Source: Deroplatys truncata (lineage: Eukaryota > Arthropoda > Insecta > Mantodea > Mantidae). From it: 64,000 nt of DNA. Numbering within the stretch: the stretch's first letter is position 1; each line of letters opens with the position of its first letter. Made by a program: the position numbers and the translations under genes. Location: positions 59,052,421 through 59,116,420 of the forward strand of contig CM060978.1 of assembly GCA_030765065.1 (NCBI GenBank), read 5' to 3'. The notes below the pieces were generated by a model. The model had not been told where the DNA came from. It ran no database searches and saw only the letters and a program-made list of their open reading frames with translations. Positions 1 through 10,735 of the stretch are shown piece after piece.

Positions 1-168
1 AAGTTATGCTGTTCACAGTAACACACACACGGACATGTTTCCAAAAATGCTTTTTTTGGATTCAGGGGGTCTGAAAACATGTATTTTCGGTGAAATTTCG
101 GTATCGTATTTTGGGTGGAATGCAATACTTCCCCTACTTACTATACGTAGTAGAGAAAGTAAAAATGT
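1..168 (+). mobile_element. Helentron-like element, 3' part
   Basis: Only the 3' part of the dominant repeat is in the window: the (AC)n tract, the segment TTTTGGATTCAGGGGGTCT and the terminal hairpin CCCCTACTTACTATACGTAGTAGAG followed by AAAGTAAAA, given here in pieces of one continuous end. The family structure is described at 28785-29698. The copy runs off the left edge of the window. Confidence 0.65.
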
Positions 169-179
169 GTAATCAAAGT

Positions 180-247
180 ATTTCAACAAACTTTTATATC
201 TCTTTTTAGAAGAGTGTGCGAGAAAGTCATATGAATGTAACATATTA
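180..247 (-). mobile_element. Helentron-like 5' end fragment
   Basis: A 68-bp piece matches the 5' terminus of the family in reverse orientation: GAGAAAGTCATATGAATG then TAACATATTA, compared with GAGAAAGTCATGTGAGTG then TAACACATCAGA in good copies. It lies just beyond the 3' end of the preceding forward copy, so the pair may be one rearranged element. Confidence 0.45.
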
Positions 248-984
248 AAATTATTTTATTTCCGACTGCAGCTAGTACCGTTTTAAACTTAAATATTCCT
301 ACGTTGGAATATTCTTTCAATTGGCTAGTATTTTGAACGCTCCATCTGTTGTTTGATTGAAAGCAAGCCAACTCTAACAAAAGAAGATCATTTAGAGCTC
401 CCGTTTGAATGAAGAGATTGGCTGCCGAATAGTTAGACAATACGGAGAGAAATCAAATAAAAAAGGAAAGGGTTGCGCTTAAGGAAAAGGAAAATAAAAG
501 AGAAGGAGGCGGTTATGAAACAGGAAAGACCTCTCATAGCCGGATAAGATGATGGATATTGAACTGGGGCAGAGCGGATAATAATACACTTATGGAAGAA
601 ACAAAGGAAAGCAATCGAGGCTACGCCAGACGATCAAATGGGAGAGATTTGTGCAACTATTCATGTTAGTGCTCTCAGACTTAAAGTGCACACTTTAGTT
701 ATGGAAAAAATTCACTAAAGAACTTTTGATTTAAAACTGACATTAGTAAAGTCTATGTTTTGTATTCATACAAGTGGGTATTATATTTAAGAGTGGTCTG
801 TACTGAAGTTGATAATTCTACTAATTTCAACCAGTTAGTTTATCACAGATTTTGTTAACATAATTATAGCAACAGACATTTTTATAGTTTTTAAATTCAC
901 ATTTCATTTCTTGAATATAGGTAGTATTTCGTTTCTAAAAAAAATATTTTATAAAAATCAATCATATTTTCAATTATTAAAAAC
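248..984. other. unassigned AT-rich sequence
   Basis: I see no repeat shared with the rest of the window, no coding frame of note and no structured RNA here. A purine-rich patch lies at about 460-620. Confidence 0.4.
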
Positions 985-1286
985 TGTCGTGGTGTAGTGG
1001 TTACCATGCTAGCCTATAGTTCCCGAGGTTGTGGGTTCAAACCCGGCGGAGGGCGATGACTTTTTACGGGCGTAAATATCCTTAGCATGGTTTCCTTCAG
1101 AAGAGAAGTATATCTGATGGTCCCGTGTCGTAGATTTACGCACGTAAAAGAACCTTAAGCCTGATAAAGAGGTCTCTAAGCAAAATTTCATGTCTTTCAC
1201 GCCCAATATAGAATGGGACGCTAAGGACCATAGTGGTTAAAGAGCGTCCATAAATAACACTCAATTTAATTTCATTTCCTAAAGGT
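985..1286 (+). mobile_element. tRNA-derived SINE, family 1
   Basis: The head resembles a tRNA gene: an A-box-like TGGTGTAGTGG at 990-1000 and a B-box-like GGTTCAAACCC at 1034-1044, with the tRNA-Val-like string GTGTAGTGGTTA. It is followed by a unique body (TTTACGGGCGTAAATATCC, then ACGCACGTAAAAGAACC) and a tail ending in CCATAAATAACACTCAATTT. The same body recurs at 61803-62049 and, inverted, at 62196-62455. This copy has the most complete head, so RNA polymerase III transcription of its ancestor is a fair inference. Confidence 0.75.
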
Positions 1287-1498
1287 ACCAATAGGTAACA
1301 TTTGTAAACGTTGCAGTCTTTTATGTTTTCAACACTCAACACGCGCTGCTCTACCATAATAAAATTATAATCGTATTTTAAATTCCTTGGAGATATCTTT
1401 AATAATTTTAGAAAAAAATTATATTAATTTTATTATGTTATCTAATCAAGCGTTCCACACTAGTTTTGAAAAAATAAGAATACTACTACGTTATTTAA

Positions 1499-1521
1499 AT
1501 AATAATAATAATAATAATAAT
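1499..1521. repeat. (AAT)n microsatellite
   Basis: About seven uninterrupted AAT units. Trinucleotide runs of this kind end a SINE and a LINE elsewhere in the window, but no retroelement body is recognisable just upstream here. Confidence 0.85.
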
Positions 1522-1779
1522 AGTATACAAAACTGTCAATTAGAATTATATTCCCTCTCCTGATTGTTTCATAAAATCATTTTAAATTTCGAAATATAAT
1601 GTTTGTAACAATTTATACTTAGTAGTTGAATTAATTATGTCACATATTGAGCAATTTAAAAGTGTAGCAAACGCCACTTACCAGTTTTTAAATATGATTC
1701 TGTGTGAGTTTCTACTGAAGATCGTAACAAGATTAGTTACATATGCATCGTATTATTAATGTGCAGAAGTGTAAAAAAA

Positions 1780-1999
1780 TCCAAAGTGGAGCAATAGGCA
1801 CTAGAAGTAACTATAGGCCGTTAGGCCGTGTGCTCTGGGCATTTAAATGCTCACGTGTTGGAACTTTGAAGAACTCGAGAGCAAAAGCCATGTTATGTAA
1901 TTGAACCTAAATGTTCAAAGTATTTTTTGGATATAAACACTATTGGTTTATTTGTTAAAAATATTGACAGAATTTCATTTGTTAATCTAGATGAAGTTT
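1780..1999 (-). mobile_element. TTAA-type MITE fragment
   Basis: Reverse-oriented match to the element at 34571-36000. It shares GTGTGCTC, GGGCATTTAAATGCT, GAGAGCAAAA and the downstream AAATGTTC segment. The outer TTAA terminus is not clear, so the copy is probably truncated or diverged. Confidence 0.5.
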
Positions 2000-2149
2000 A
2001 ATTATACACTTATACATTTTGTAGTAGGTGTAAGAAGATTATAGTAGGGTAAAGCAATAATCAGACTTTAAAAAGCGGGTCAATGTGCGATAGCTTTGAA
2101 ATTGTATACTCTTTGAAAGACAATGAGACAAAAGTAATAGCAACTTAAC

Positions 2150-2505
2150 ACTTGAAAAAAGTATTAGTATGTGAAAATTGAAACCAATACAAAAATATCT
2201 CGGAAATGGTTAACGACACAAAAAGAATTGTTTTACATAAATTGTGCACTTTGACGAGGTCTACAGTTTTTGTGTAGTAAGGTTTTGTCTAACTTGCGGT
2301 TTACCAATTAAACAAAAGTCATTCAGAATGAAGAGAACATCATATTCAAGATATATATTTTATTTGCCATGCAAATATTTTAAAGATACAGTATTTTAAT
2401 AAACATCATTGAAGCCATTTTTTGTGAAAAATAGAGTGATCAAACATTACTCATATAAAGGGAGTTTTGGATGTAGAATATTCTTGAAAATCTTTGATGC
2501 GTCTT
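2150..2505 (+). mobile_element. Helentron-like fragment
   Basis: Central part of the family in forward orientation: ATATCTCGGAAATGGTTAACG, TTTTTGTGTAGTAAGGTTTT, and AAAAGTCATTCAGAATGAAG are all landmarks of the core (each a short quoted piece). It breaks off where an oppositely oriented fragment begins. Confidence 0.55.
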
Positions 2506-2509
2506 TCTA

Positions 2510-2745
2510 GTATGCGACAGGAAGATTTTTAAGAAAATCCCTCGATCCCAACTACCTTTTACATGGCACATTTTTAGTTAGTTTTTCTTTTCTCAAAATG
2601 GCGCTAATTATTCTGATTAAAATACCAGATGTTTGAATTAACTGAATAATAAAATGTATATACTGAATTTTCTGGGAACAGCCTGTGAAGTCTTCTTTCA
2701 TTCTGAATGACTTTGTAAGGTAGTTTAAAGCTTTTTTGTTCACCC
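2510..2745 (-). mobile_element. Helentron-like fragment, opposite orientation
   Basis: Reverse-strand core segment (AAGAAAATCCCTCGATCCC, TTTTACATGGCACATTTTT, TTTCTGGGAACAGCCT) joined to the forward fragment on its left. The two make a head-on junction near 2505. Confidence 0.55.
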
Positions 2746-2749
2746 AAAA

Positions 2750-4782
2750 ATGAATTTGACTAGAGAACATCTCTGGGGTATGACTTTTTACGATTTTAAA
2801 TTGTCATTAACGCATAAACAACGTGAGATCAGCTTAGAAATGAATTTGGCAAAGAAGTCCCATCTAAGGCAACAATTTATAAGGGAATTCAAAAGACATC
2901 GGTTGTTTCTTAGTGAGAATATCGTGAAGGACGAAAGAAGAAAGGGCCAGGAATGCTGTTACTGATGCAAAGATTGCCGCTGTTCAAGCAATGCTTGAAG
3001 AAGACCGACGGACAAGCTATCGATTCATTCGAATGGCATTAAGCATTGGTATGAGTCAAATCCAAAACATTTTACATCAACAGTTAGACGTAAGAAAACT
3101 TTGTTGTGATGGATTCCACATAAACTGGCTCCCAATTGAGGCAATGTTTTTAACACTTAAATGATTTCAGTCTAATTATATAATGTGTAAATTCAATAAC
3201 AGCCCGGCTTGAAGCAATATGTGTATGTAATAATTTGTAAAGTGTATGTAACAGTCATTGCATATGGTTATATTATTGTAAACATGTTCAATAATGTTAT
3301 ATGAATGCATTACGTAATTTAATAATGTAGGAACTGTGAGAAATAGGTCAAAAGTTGCTAACAATGAGGTAACTTTGAGGCAATCATGAATTTGAAAGTT
3401 TAAATGCTACTAGACATTATTGGAGCAACAATAATGTAAATTTTGAGACAGTTTAAAAATAGACAATGAACAGCCAGAAAAATCTTTAGTTAAATGAAAG
3501 TATTCTATTGGAGTAGAATTAGTCAATCAGAGACTTGAATATACAGAAATTTACAAGCTTAGGCGGTTGAAATCAATTCAGTTACCTGCAGACAGTGATT
3601 GTAACCGGATGCAAGATGCGTCCTCGAGAGATTTAATATGTATTCGTGTGAGACGAAAAATAGTTTTACGTGTTAAAAAGTGCAATTAATTAATAAAAAG
3701 AATCTCACAGCTCTCTATATCAGTGAAGTGTTATTTTAATCGTATGAAGTATTAATAAAAGAAGTGAAGTAAAATTATAATCTTTGTAAGCCTACATTCT
3801 TGTCGCATCACGCCCTGCTAAGAGAAACGTGTCTCTAACAATAATACTGACGCAGCCGAGGCAAACATAAATATTTAATACTTAAAGAAACAGTCAAATT
3901 ACAAAGTTAATATTTTTTTAAACTTGGGGCAAAGACCACCTGAAAGTACATTTGGGGCGAAGGCTACCGGAAACCGGGTACCATACGTGCGGTTGCAAAC
4001 GCACTTTAAGTTTGCCTCCCCAACAGTTGAAATACGACACAATTCCTTCTAAAATACACCTTTATCACAACAAAAAATAAAACGTACTGATTGGTGCAGA
4101 AAAATCTGTAAACTCCAAGGCGGCACTTCATATTTGTTTTGGAATATCACTGCTGATGAATCCTGGATTTATTGAAACGATCCTTAAAAGCAAGGTCAAT
4201 CGGCTCAATGGGTATTTCGAACTGACCCTATGCCTACAGAATTCCGAAGAATTCGCAGTGCTGATAAGAGGATGGTTGCTATCTTTTTTTTTCTAAAACG
4301 GACCATATTGCTACTATAGGATTAGAAGATAGACGTACGGTTACTGCCAATTGGTACACACATGTCTGTTTACCGCAGATTTTTGAAAAAGTTGATTATA
4401 AACGCCCAAAAGGAAAAATAATGTTACATCATGACAACGTATCGTTACATAAGGCAAATCTGAGTATCTGGATACCATAAAGGTCAACACCATATACCCC
4501 CACCATACAGCCCTGACCTAGTACTTTGTGATTTCTTTTTGGTTCCAAAAATTAAAGATAAAATGCTGTAATCAGTTTTTCGTCTTTAGAGGAAGCATTA
4601 CAAATACCCGTTTCTGAAATGCCTCAGGAAGAGTGGCATCATTCCTTTAAGGACTGGATTCATCGAATGCAAAACTGTATTGATATAAAAGGGGAATGGT
4701 TTGAAAAACAATAAAATCATTTTAATTTTTATAAAACTAATCCTTGTTTGATTTTCTAAAAATGGTCATTGTTACTCTCGTA
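2750..4782 (+). pseudogene. mariner-type transposase relic, interrupted
   Basis: The N-terminal part (MNLTREHLWGMTFYDFK, 2750-2965) resembles the mariner start MxLTRExxRxM. Coding similarity continues out of frame to about 3132 (IPHKL), then stops at an LTR-like insertion, and resumes at about 4068 with KRTDWCRKI and the catalytic-type motif ITADESWIY. Later pieces read MLHHDN (second catalytic region) and a tail near 4700. The right end ACTCTCG followed by TA at 4781-4782 fits a mariner terminus (reverse complement TACGAGAGT). Several stops and frameshifts make it inactive. The left terminal repeat is not visible; Helentron fragments lie there. Confidence 0.7.
3137..4067 (+). mobile_element. 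LTR-like unit A, copy 1
   Basis: A 931-bp unit starts TGAGGCA and ends TCA. It splits a mariner reading frame and is flanked by CAAT / CAAC, a possible 4-bp target duplication with one mismatch. It contains AATAAAAG polyadenylation-like signals and the block GCAGCCGAGGCAAAC shared by other copies. Four further copies start at 11528, 28118, 46305 and 52851. The TG...CA ends suggest a solo LTR. No gag or pol frame is attached to any copy. Confidence 0.6.
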
Positions 4783-4794
4783 AAATGTTGTTGT

Positions 4795-6176
4795 TGTTCA
4801 CCAATGGCACTGGGGATTAATTTATCTGCATCATTTTCCCTCTGGCTTCCCAATATAAAGTCTGTAAGTTATCAATTTTAAGGCCTTTGCATTTGGTGAG
4901 ATGCTCTTTGTTCAGGATGACATCTTCTTTATAGAGAGTGCACTTGGGTGTAGGTAGGAACGTATCTTGTAGAGGTGTTCTGCGAGGCAATCGTGCCCAG
5001 TTGCCATGCTGAATAAGGCCACTGCAGTTTTCCTTGGCATTTTTACTTTCTCTATTACGTATAGTAAGTAGGGAAAGTATTGTATTTCACCCAAAAATTA
5101 GATACGAGATTTCACCATAAATACATGTTTTGAAACCCCCTGAATCCGGAAAAAAGCATTTTTGGAAACATGTCCGTGTGTGTGTCTGTGAACAGCATAA
5201 CTCAGAAACGAACAGTTGGATAAACACCAAACTTGGTATTTAGGTTCAGTATCTTCCAGAGATGCGACACGAAGGTTTTCAAGAAAATCCCCCACCCCAG
5301 ATTACCCTTTACATGGAACATTTTTCGAACATTTTAATTTTCTTAAAAATGGCTCTAACGATTTTAATTAAAATATCATATGTTTAAGATATTTTTATGA
5401 CAAATGAAATGTATATCTCGAATTTTCTGGGAGTGTTTCCAAAAGTGTTCTTCATTGTAAACGACTTTTGCATAACTGGTAAACCATAAGAGAGACAAAA
5501 TTTTACTACACAAAAAATATAGGACGCGTTAAAATACACAATTTATGTTATATATATATTATTTTCTGTTGTTGTTGAGTGAACCATTTTCGAGATATTG
5601 CCTGTTATTCCCTTAAATTTTCCAATACTTATACTGTTTCTCAAATTCGATATCCATTTTTTTGTCCTGGTAATGCAAAGAGAATGGAATACTCCACATA
5701 GCAACCACCTCTTAAAATATTTGACTATCGCTTAAAGCCTAGAAATCCACCCTTGCATCTACAAGAAAATTAACAATAAAATTAACATCTCGATATCTCG
5801 ATTAACATGAAGCATATGGAGAATAAGCGTTTGTAAAAATAGTTTGTACAAGAGTAGAGAAAATCATGTGAGTGTAACACATAAGATTTTTTGTAAATTA
5901 AGTCTATCTTTAATATTCTTATAATCTTTATCTTTTAATTTATCTTCTTCGTCAAGTCTCTGCTGTCTTTTCAAATGCTGTTTAATGTTATCTAATTGTT
6001 TATTTATTTGTATTTGTGCTGAAGGTTTTAATTGTTGTATTGCACCTTTTTTTGCTAATTGATTCGCATGTTCATTGCCCAAAAGTCCAACATGATTTTG
6101 GATCCATTGTAGTGTGACATGATTTCTAGTTTCAACTGCTTTAATTAGGCTTCTTACTCGTAAAATTATAACACAT
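4795..6176 (-). pseudogene. LINE ORF2 relic (RNase H and C-terminal zinc knuckle)
   Basis: On the minus strand, 6176-5887 encodes an RNase H segment (VTLQWIQNHVGLLGNEHANQ, then LAKKG), typical of non-LTR retrotransposons. After a Helentron insertion at 5045-5886 the frame resumes as MPRKTAVALFSMATGHDCL, carrying the TGH motif, and then KEHLTKCKG, a degraded C-terminal CCHC region. Removing the insertion joins LNLQK to MPRKT in frame. Upstream reverse transcriptase and endonuclease parts are absent, consistent with 5' truncation. Confidence 0.7.
5045..5886 (-). mobile_element. Helentron-like element, full length, inside a LINE
   Basis: A complete copy of about 842 bp in reverse orientation runs from ACTTTCTCTATTACGTATAG to GTGTAACACATAAGA. 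The left flank is a T-run (5041-5044) and the right flank is TTTTTT, so the target was a T-run (A-run on the LINE strand). It interrupts the LINE ORF2 relic, so it is younger than that LINE. Confidence 0.7.
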
Positions 6177-6235
6177 AAACTGCACGAAGCACCTAATGGG
6201 AATGAACAATGAAGGAATACCAAAAAGAGCCCTCC

Positions 6236-8056
6236 TATACAGGGTAAATCACATAAAACTTGCACCGCAAATGTTTCGGAAATGGAAATTGATGTGCAAT
6301 TCTCACAGCATTGATTGTTAGTCAGGGGCTTGTACATTTAGCCTATAAACAGATTTAAATAATAACGAGAAAGTGTATTTTTTGAGCAAACATACAATTT
6401 TTAAATGGACCAATGCCTAGTTACATCAATAGAATAAAGGTAGGGTAAATTAGAATGTCAATGGTATTTGTGGCAGGATTCTAGTGCAAGTGGTTTACGA
6501 GAAATCGTATTTTGAAAAGTTTCCACCCCGACAATTGTTTGTCCCATTCAACCTGTTTAGTTGCTAGGTACGATGTTGTTATGCGTGTTTGCATTGTGTT
6601 TTCTGTTCATTGAGTGCATTGTGACTTTCTGGTCACTTAGTTTGTGACAGTTCAAGCAGTAAGTCGAGAGTGGAAGATGGGGTTTACTAATGCAGAAAAA
6701 GCCGACATGCTCATGGTGTATGGAGAGTGTAGGAAGAATGCAGTTCCTTCCTGTACGGTGTATGCGGAAACGTATCCCAATAGACGTTAACCATCTCGCC
6801 AATTATTTATCAACCTTTACAACCAATTACGTGAAAGGTACTGTAACACCTAGAAAACGTAACAGAAACAAACAAGTGACTGGAAAAGAGGCAGAAATTA
6901 ATGTTTCGGCTGCCGTTGCAGTAGATCTGCAAATTAGTTCCCGCTTAATTGCACGTGGAATGGCATAAGTCAGGCAAGTGTACTGCGCATTCTCCATCGA
7001 TATAGGTTCCATCCCTATTACATCTCTCTCCAAGAGCTGCATGGCAACGATTTTGAGAGCCGTGTTAACTTTTGTACATGGGCATTAAGACATGATACTT
7101 CAGATTCATCATGTATCTTGTTAAGTGATGAGGTAACATCTACTAATCATGGCCAGGTAAACCGCAGAAGCATGCACTATTGGCCTGTTGACAATCCCCG
7201 TTGGCTTCACCTGGTGGAAACGTGTGGTGTGGAATAGCGAACCATCAGCTCATAGGCCTTTTGTTCATAGAAGGACAATGAATTCGTACAAGTATCGCAG
7301 CTTCCTGACAGACCATCTGCCGCAGATGCTAGAAGACGTTTTTTTTGCAGACTAGGAGGAACCTGTAGTACCAACATGATGGTTGTCCAGCCCATAGTGC
7401 ACGAAGTACTACAGCTTGGCTTAACGAATTGTTTCCAAATCGTTGGATTGGACGAAGAGGACCTGTACCCCTTTAGACATTTTTCTGTGGGGAAGGCTGA
7501 AAGACACTGTCTACAAGGATGTACCAACTACAGCAGACGATATGAAACGACGCATTACTGCTGACTGCTCTGAAGTTTCCGCTGAAATGCTAGAACGTGT
7601 TCAGCAATCTTTCCATAGCAGACTGGAAGCGTGTATTGAAGCTGCCGGTGGTCATTTTGAACACAATCTTTGAAGGGCTATGTTCTCTTTACTTGTAAGA
7701 ATCCGCAGAAATATTGTAAGTCCCTTTTGTTTTTCTTTAGTTTGTGCTACCACAGGTTGTATAAGTGTCGGTGCGTAAAAGTTTCAAAATAAGATTTCTC
7801 GTAAACCACTTGCACTAGAATCCTGTAACATACACCACTGACATTCTAATTTATCCTACCTTTGTTCTGTTGATGTAACTAGGCCTTGTTCCATTTAAAA
7901 AAATGTATGTGTGCTCAAAGAATACACTTTCTCAGTATTATTAAAATCTATTCATAGTTTCTGACTACCAATTAATGCTGTGAAAACTGCACATCAATAG
8001 TACTTTCCAATTCCGAAATATTTTCGGGGCAAGTTTTAGGTGATTCACCCTGTATA
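6236..8056 (+). mobile_element. Tc1/mariner-type transposon with 0.3-kb inverted repeats
   Basis: Long imperfect inverted repeats span about 6236-6527 and 7777-8056. Both begin TATACAGGGT and share GTGCAAGTGGTTTACGAGAA and TTACATCAA. The TA duplicated at both ends and the rescue of the flanking LINE frame fix the boundaries. The element is close to 1.8 kb and carries one broken transposase gene. Long inverted repeats beginning TACAGGGT are common among insect IS630/Tc1/mariner relatives. Confidence 0.8.
6677..7673 (+). pseudogene. Tc1/mariner-type (IS630 superfamily) transposase
   Basis: It begins MGFTNAEKADMLMVYGECRK, an N-terminal helix-turn-helix region I recognise from insect transposases. 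Further recognisable parts are ASVLRILHRYRFHPYY, LLSDEVTSTNHGQVNRRSM (first catalytic Asp region), TTADDMKRRITADCSE and a C-terminus RLEACIEAAGGHFEHNL with stop at 7671-7673. The frame shifts repeatedly from the first 150 bp onwards, so it cannot make a working protein. Length without lesions would be about 330 residues, usual for the family. Confidence 0.75.
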
Positions 8057-8431
8057 ACCCGAGAGGAAGGGGAGATGTTGGCCGACTTCAAAGAAGTTTG
8101 ACTCCGGAACGAGTTGCACAGCCTAAACTCTAAGGAAGAAGAAGAACAACGACAACAAAACATCCACAAAAACAACGCTTTCGTTAGACAAGCTATGCTT
8201 ATTATTATTATTATTATTATTAATTTTGGGAGCGGCTTCAATTATATCAGTTTGTTGATAATCATAACTCTTATGCAGCAAATGCTATTTCACATTTTCA
8301 GGGCTGTCTGCTAAAATTTGGTAAACCCCCAAGATGTATACTCACTACCGTTGCTACTGCTTGCGGGCCTTCGTTGCATTTGACAGTTATGAAGGCTGAG
8401 GAAAACCTGGAAGAAATCTCAGTCAGAGAGA

Positions 8432-8435
<4 letters not shown>

Positions 8436-8490
<55 letters not shown>
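8436..8490. repeat. (AG)n microsatellite
   Basis: About 27 uninterrupted AG units, 55 bp, next to a SINE-3 copy. Confidence 0.95.
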
Positions 8491-8492
<2 letters not shown>

Positions 8493-8504
8493 CTAGCTAC
8501 TCTG

Positions 8505-8890
8505 TCGGTTACACAGAAAACTGATATCTGCTGAGTATTGCTAAAGGTTGGTTACCTGAAGTTAGAAACCTTACGTAGGTATAAACACTACTGAGCTCTA
8601 GCGGAGCAGGACACTTTTTATGCACGTCAGTGTACACACGTAGCTTTTGTGGATGAATATCTCCCACATTATGCATTACCTTTCCCCCCGCCCCACCAAC
8701 CATTGTGAACATACATATTCGAAATGTCGAATTTTGTACAACCCCTAACAAAAAGCCAAGGGGATGATGGATCATATTCGTAACGAAGGAGGGTGGGTAA
8801 TGCAGAAACCGCACCCCGGTATTTTAATATTCCGCTGGGGTTTCAATCCCTACAGCATTCCGGTCACGGGCGGTCTATGACAAGTCGGTA
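8505..8890 (-). mobile_element. SINE family 3, diverged
   Basis: It shares GTTGGTTACCTGAAG, AGAAACCTTA, CACTTTTTATGCACG and a GATGATGGATCATAT region with the better copy at 19585-19850, in the same orientation. The tRNA-like head would be on the right, near 8840-8890, where TTTCAATCCC resembles a reversed B box. Boundaries are uncertain. Confidence 0.5.
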
Positions 8891-9184
8891 GAAATGCACT
8901 CCCCGTTATCGGCAACTCTATCAACTCCCACTCTCTTGTCAAAATAGCCCATCGACATTTAAACAAATGCTATGCGCTTTTTAGGCTTTCAGCTGCCGAA
9001 TGTCATTTCCAGGTAATGAAGCGGAAACTTCGTAGCGACGTTTTGTAAAATTCAGCCAAGAACAACGGCCTCCTCTAAGTGTTGCCAACGATAATAACAT
9101 TGAAGTTGACCGTCTTTATGTTAAAAACAAAAAAATCAGCAAATTTATTTACCATTTCGAAAACTTCGCGCAGGTTTCTTTGTT

Positions 9185-10297
9185 ACTTTCTCTACCGCAC
9201 GTTTGTAATACGTGACCGGGGCAGAGCACCGCAAGTAGGCCGAAACGGCTCTTTGTGCTTCTACCATTACCCTCAGGAGAGAGGAATGATGGAAGACACT
9301 CGAAGGACGACCAGATCCGGATGACGGCGGACGGTGTTCCTCACGTTTCCAGTTCAAACGCATCCGAACCCCCTGCGGTTTCGCCCTGGCGGGACTCACT
9401 AGGAACCTGACTGAACAGTCTCCTAATGCCGCCAGGGAAGAAACCTGTGCAGAGCGCACACCCACCGCCCAGCCGCAACCCGCCAAACACGGTCGCCTGG
9501 TCCTACAACCCTAAAATAACAGCATTCGCCTGCCCACCCGGGGAAACAAAGAAAAACTGATGGATTCAGAATGGGCGGTCGCCGGTGATCGATCCCGGGA
9601 CCTCCTGAATGCGACTCGTATACTTTACCACAGCGCCATCTCCCTCGTGGTATCCATAGTAAGTAGAGGAAGTGTTTGCATATGAACCAAAAATTTCTTA
9701 TGAATGTGACACGAAGGTTTTCAAGAAAATCCCTCCAATAACTAATCATTACATGGAAAAAATTTTTCTCCAAAAAATGGCACTAGCGCTTTCCATTAAA
9801 ATACCATGTTTCTAAGACATTTTCAAGACAAATAAAATGTATATCTTGAATTTTTTGGGAATAGCCTGCAAAGCCCTCTTCTTTTGGAATTAATTTTGCA
9901 TAACTTGTAAACCTTAAGAGATATTAACTACATAAAAATGTATATCTCTTAAAAACTCTATTTTTTGTCAGTTTTATTTTTTGTGGCATTAACTATTTCC
10001 GAGACATTATTTTTATTTGTTTGAATTGCCAAGCACATATACTTTTTTCGTCTATTTAAATTGCTATTCGTATTTTTTTCCGTGGTCATGAAAAGAGAAC
10101 GTATTCACAAAGCCATCACATTGCGACCCACTTTTAAAATATTTGACTATCGCTTAAGCCTTACTGCATGCATCTTTTACCTACAGCGAAATGCATAATA
10201 CAACCATATCTGCAAATGTTTATCTTGAGTAACCTGAAGCAAGTAGAAGAAAAAACTGTTGTGAGAATAGTTTATAGATATGAATGTAACATAGCAA
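9185..10297 (-). mobile_element. Helentron-like element split by a SINE
   Basis: The 3'-terminal ACTTTCTCTAC at 9185-9195 is separated from its continuation ATAGTAAGTAGAGGAAGTG (from about 9657) by a SINE. The copy then runs on, with an internal deletion of the microsatellite region, to a diverged 5' end near 10297 (GAATGTAACATAGCA). Confidence 0.6.
9197..9654 (-). mobile_element. SINE family 2, inside a Helentron-like copy
   Basis: Reverse-strand tRNA-like head at the right end (reads GAGGGAGATGGCGCTGTGG with B-box-like GGGATCGATCACC), then CGACCGCCCATTCTGAATC and a GC-rich body with TTGGCGGGTTGCGGCTGGGC. The body closely matches 17955-18425. This GC-rich block contrasts with its AT-rich host. 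Confidence 0.7.
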
Positions 10298-10302
10298 TTC
10301 TT

Positions 10303-10735
10303 ACTTTCTCTACTTGTTACCCAAGGTAAGTAGAGAATGTATTGCATTCCACTAAAAAACTCTACGTCCATATTTTATCGGAAATAATGTTTTGAGGTCT
10401 AGAGTATCTGTGCGGTTATAACTATCAACAGCATTCACTAAGAACTTGGTATTTCTTAAACTATCTCCAAGGATGAGACAATAAGATTTTATAAATATTT
10501 TTCTACACCAGACTACGCATTACATGGAAAAAGTTTCATGTTTCCTAATTTAAAAAATTATGGCTGTAACGAGTTTGATTAAAGCACAATATATTTGCAT
10601 GGAAAATTTGAATTGAATTTTCTGAGAATAGCTTCGAAGTGCTATTCATTCTGCATGTCTTTTGTATCACTGGTAAACCGTAAAATATAGACAATAACCT
10701 ACTAAACAAAAAAACTCTAATGTGCCACACTTATA
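10303..10735 (-). mobile_element. Helentron-like element, diverged, truncated
   Basis: It begins TTACTTTCTCTACTTG with the terminal hairpin partner GTAAGTAGAGAATGT. Core landmarks (AACAGCATTCAC, GAATTTTCTGAGAATAGC, ACTGGTAAACCGTAA) follow. It ends abruptly where a forward H2-type fragment starts. Confidence 0.55.

Larger units (their letters stand above)
6177..8225 (+). pseudogene. LINE ORF2 3' end, split by a DNA transposon
   Basis: The left part, ending at 6235, reads LMGMNNEGIPKRALLY and the right part, from 8055, continues NPRGRGDVGR, followed by a K/R/E-rich region and an (ATT)n tail at about 8199-8222. This matches the C-terminal end of an insect LINE with the pattern RxPKRAL-x-Y-x-PxGRRxxGR. 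The two halves rejoin in frame at a TA when the 1.8-kb transposon is removed. Confidence 0.65.

Noticed and set aside
5864-6337. A 157-codon minus-strand open frame as a host gene
   Set aside because: Its middle is the RNase H signature of a LINE (WIQNHVGLLGNEHANQLAKK), its beginning runs into the transposon terminal repeat and its end into a Helentron-like copy.
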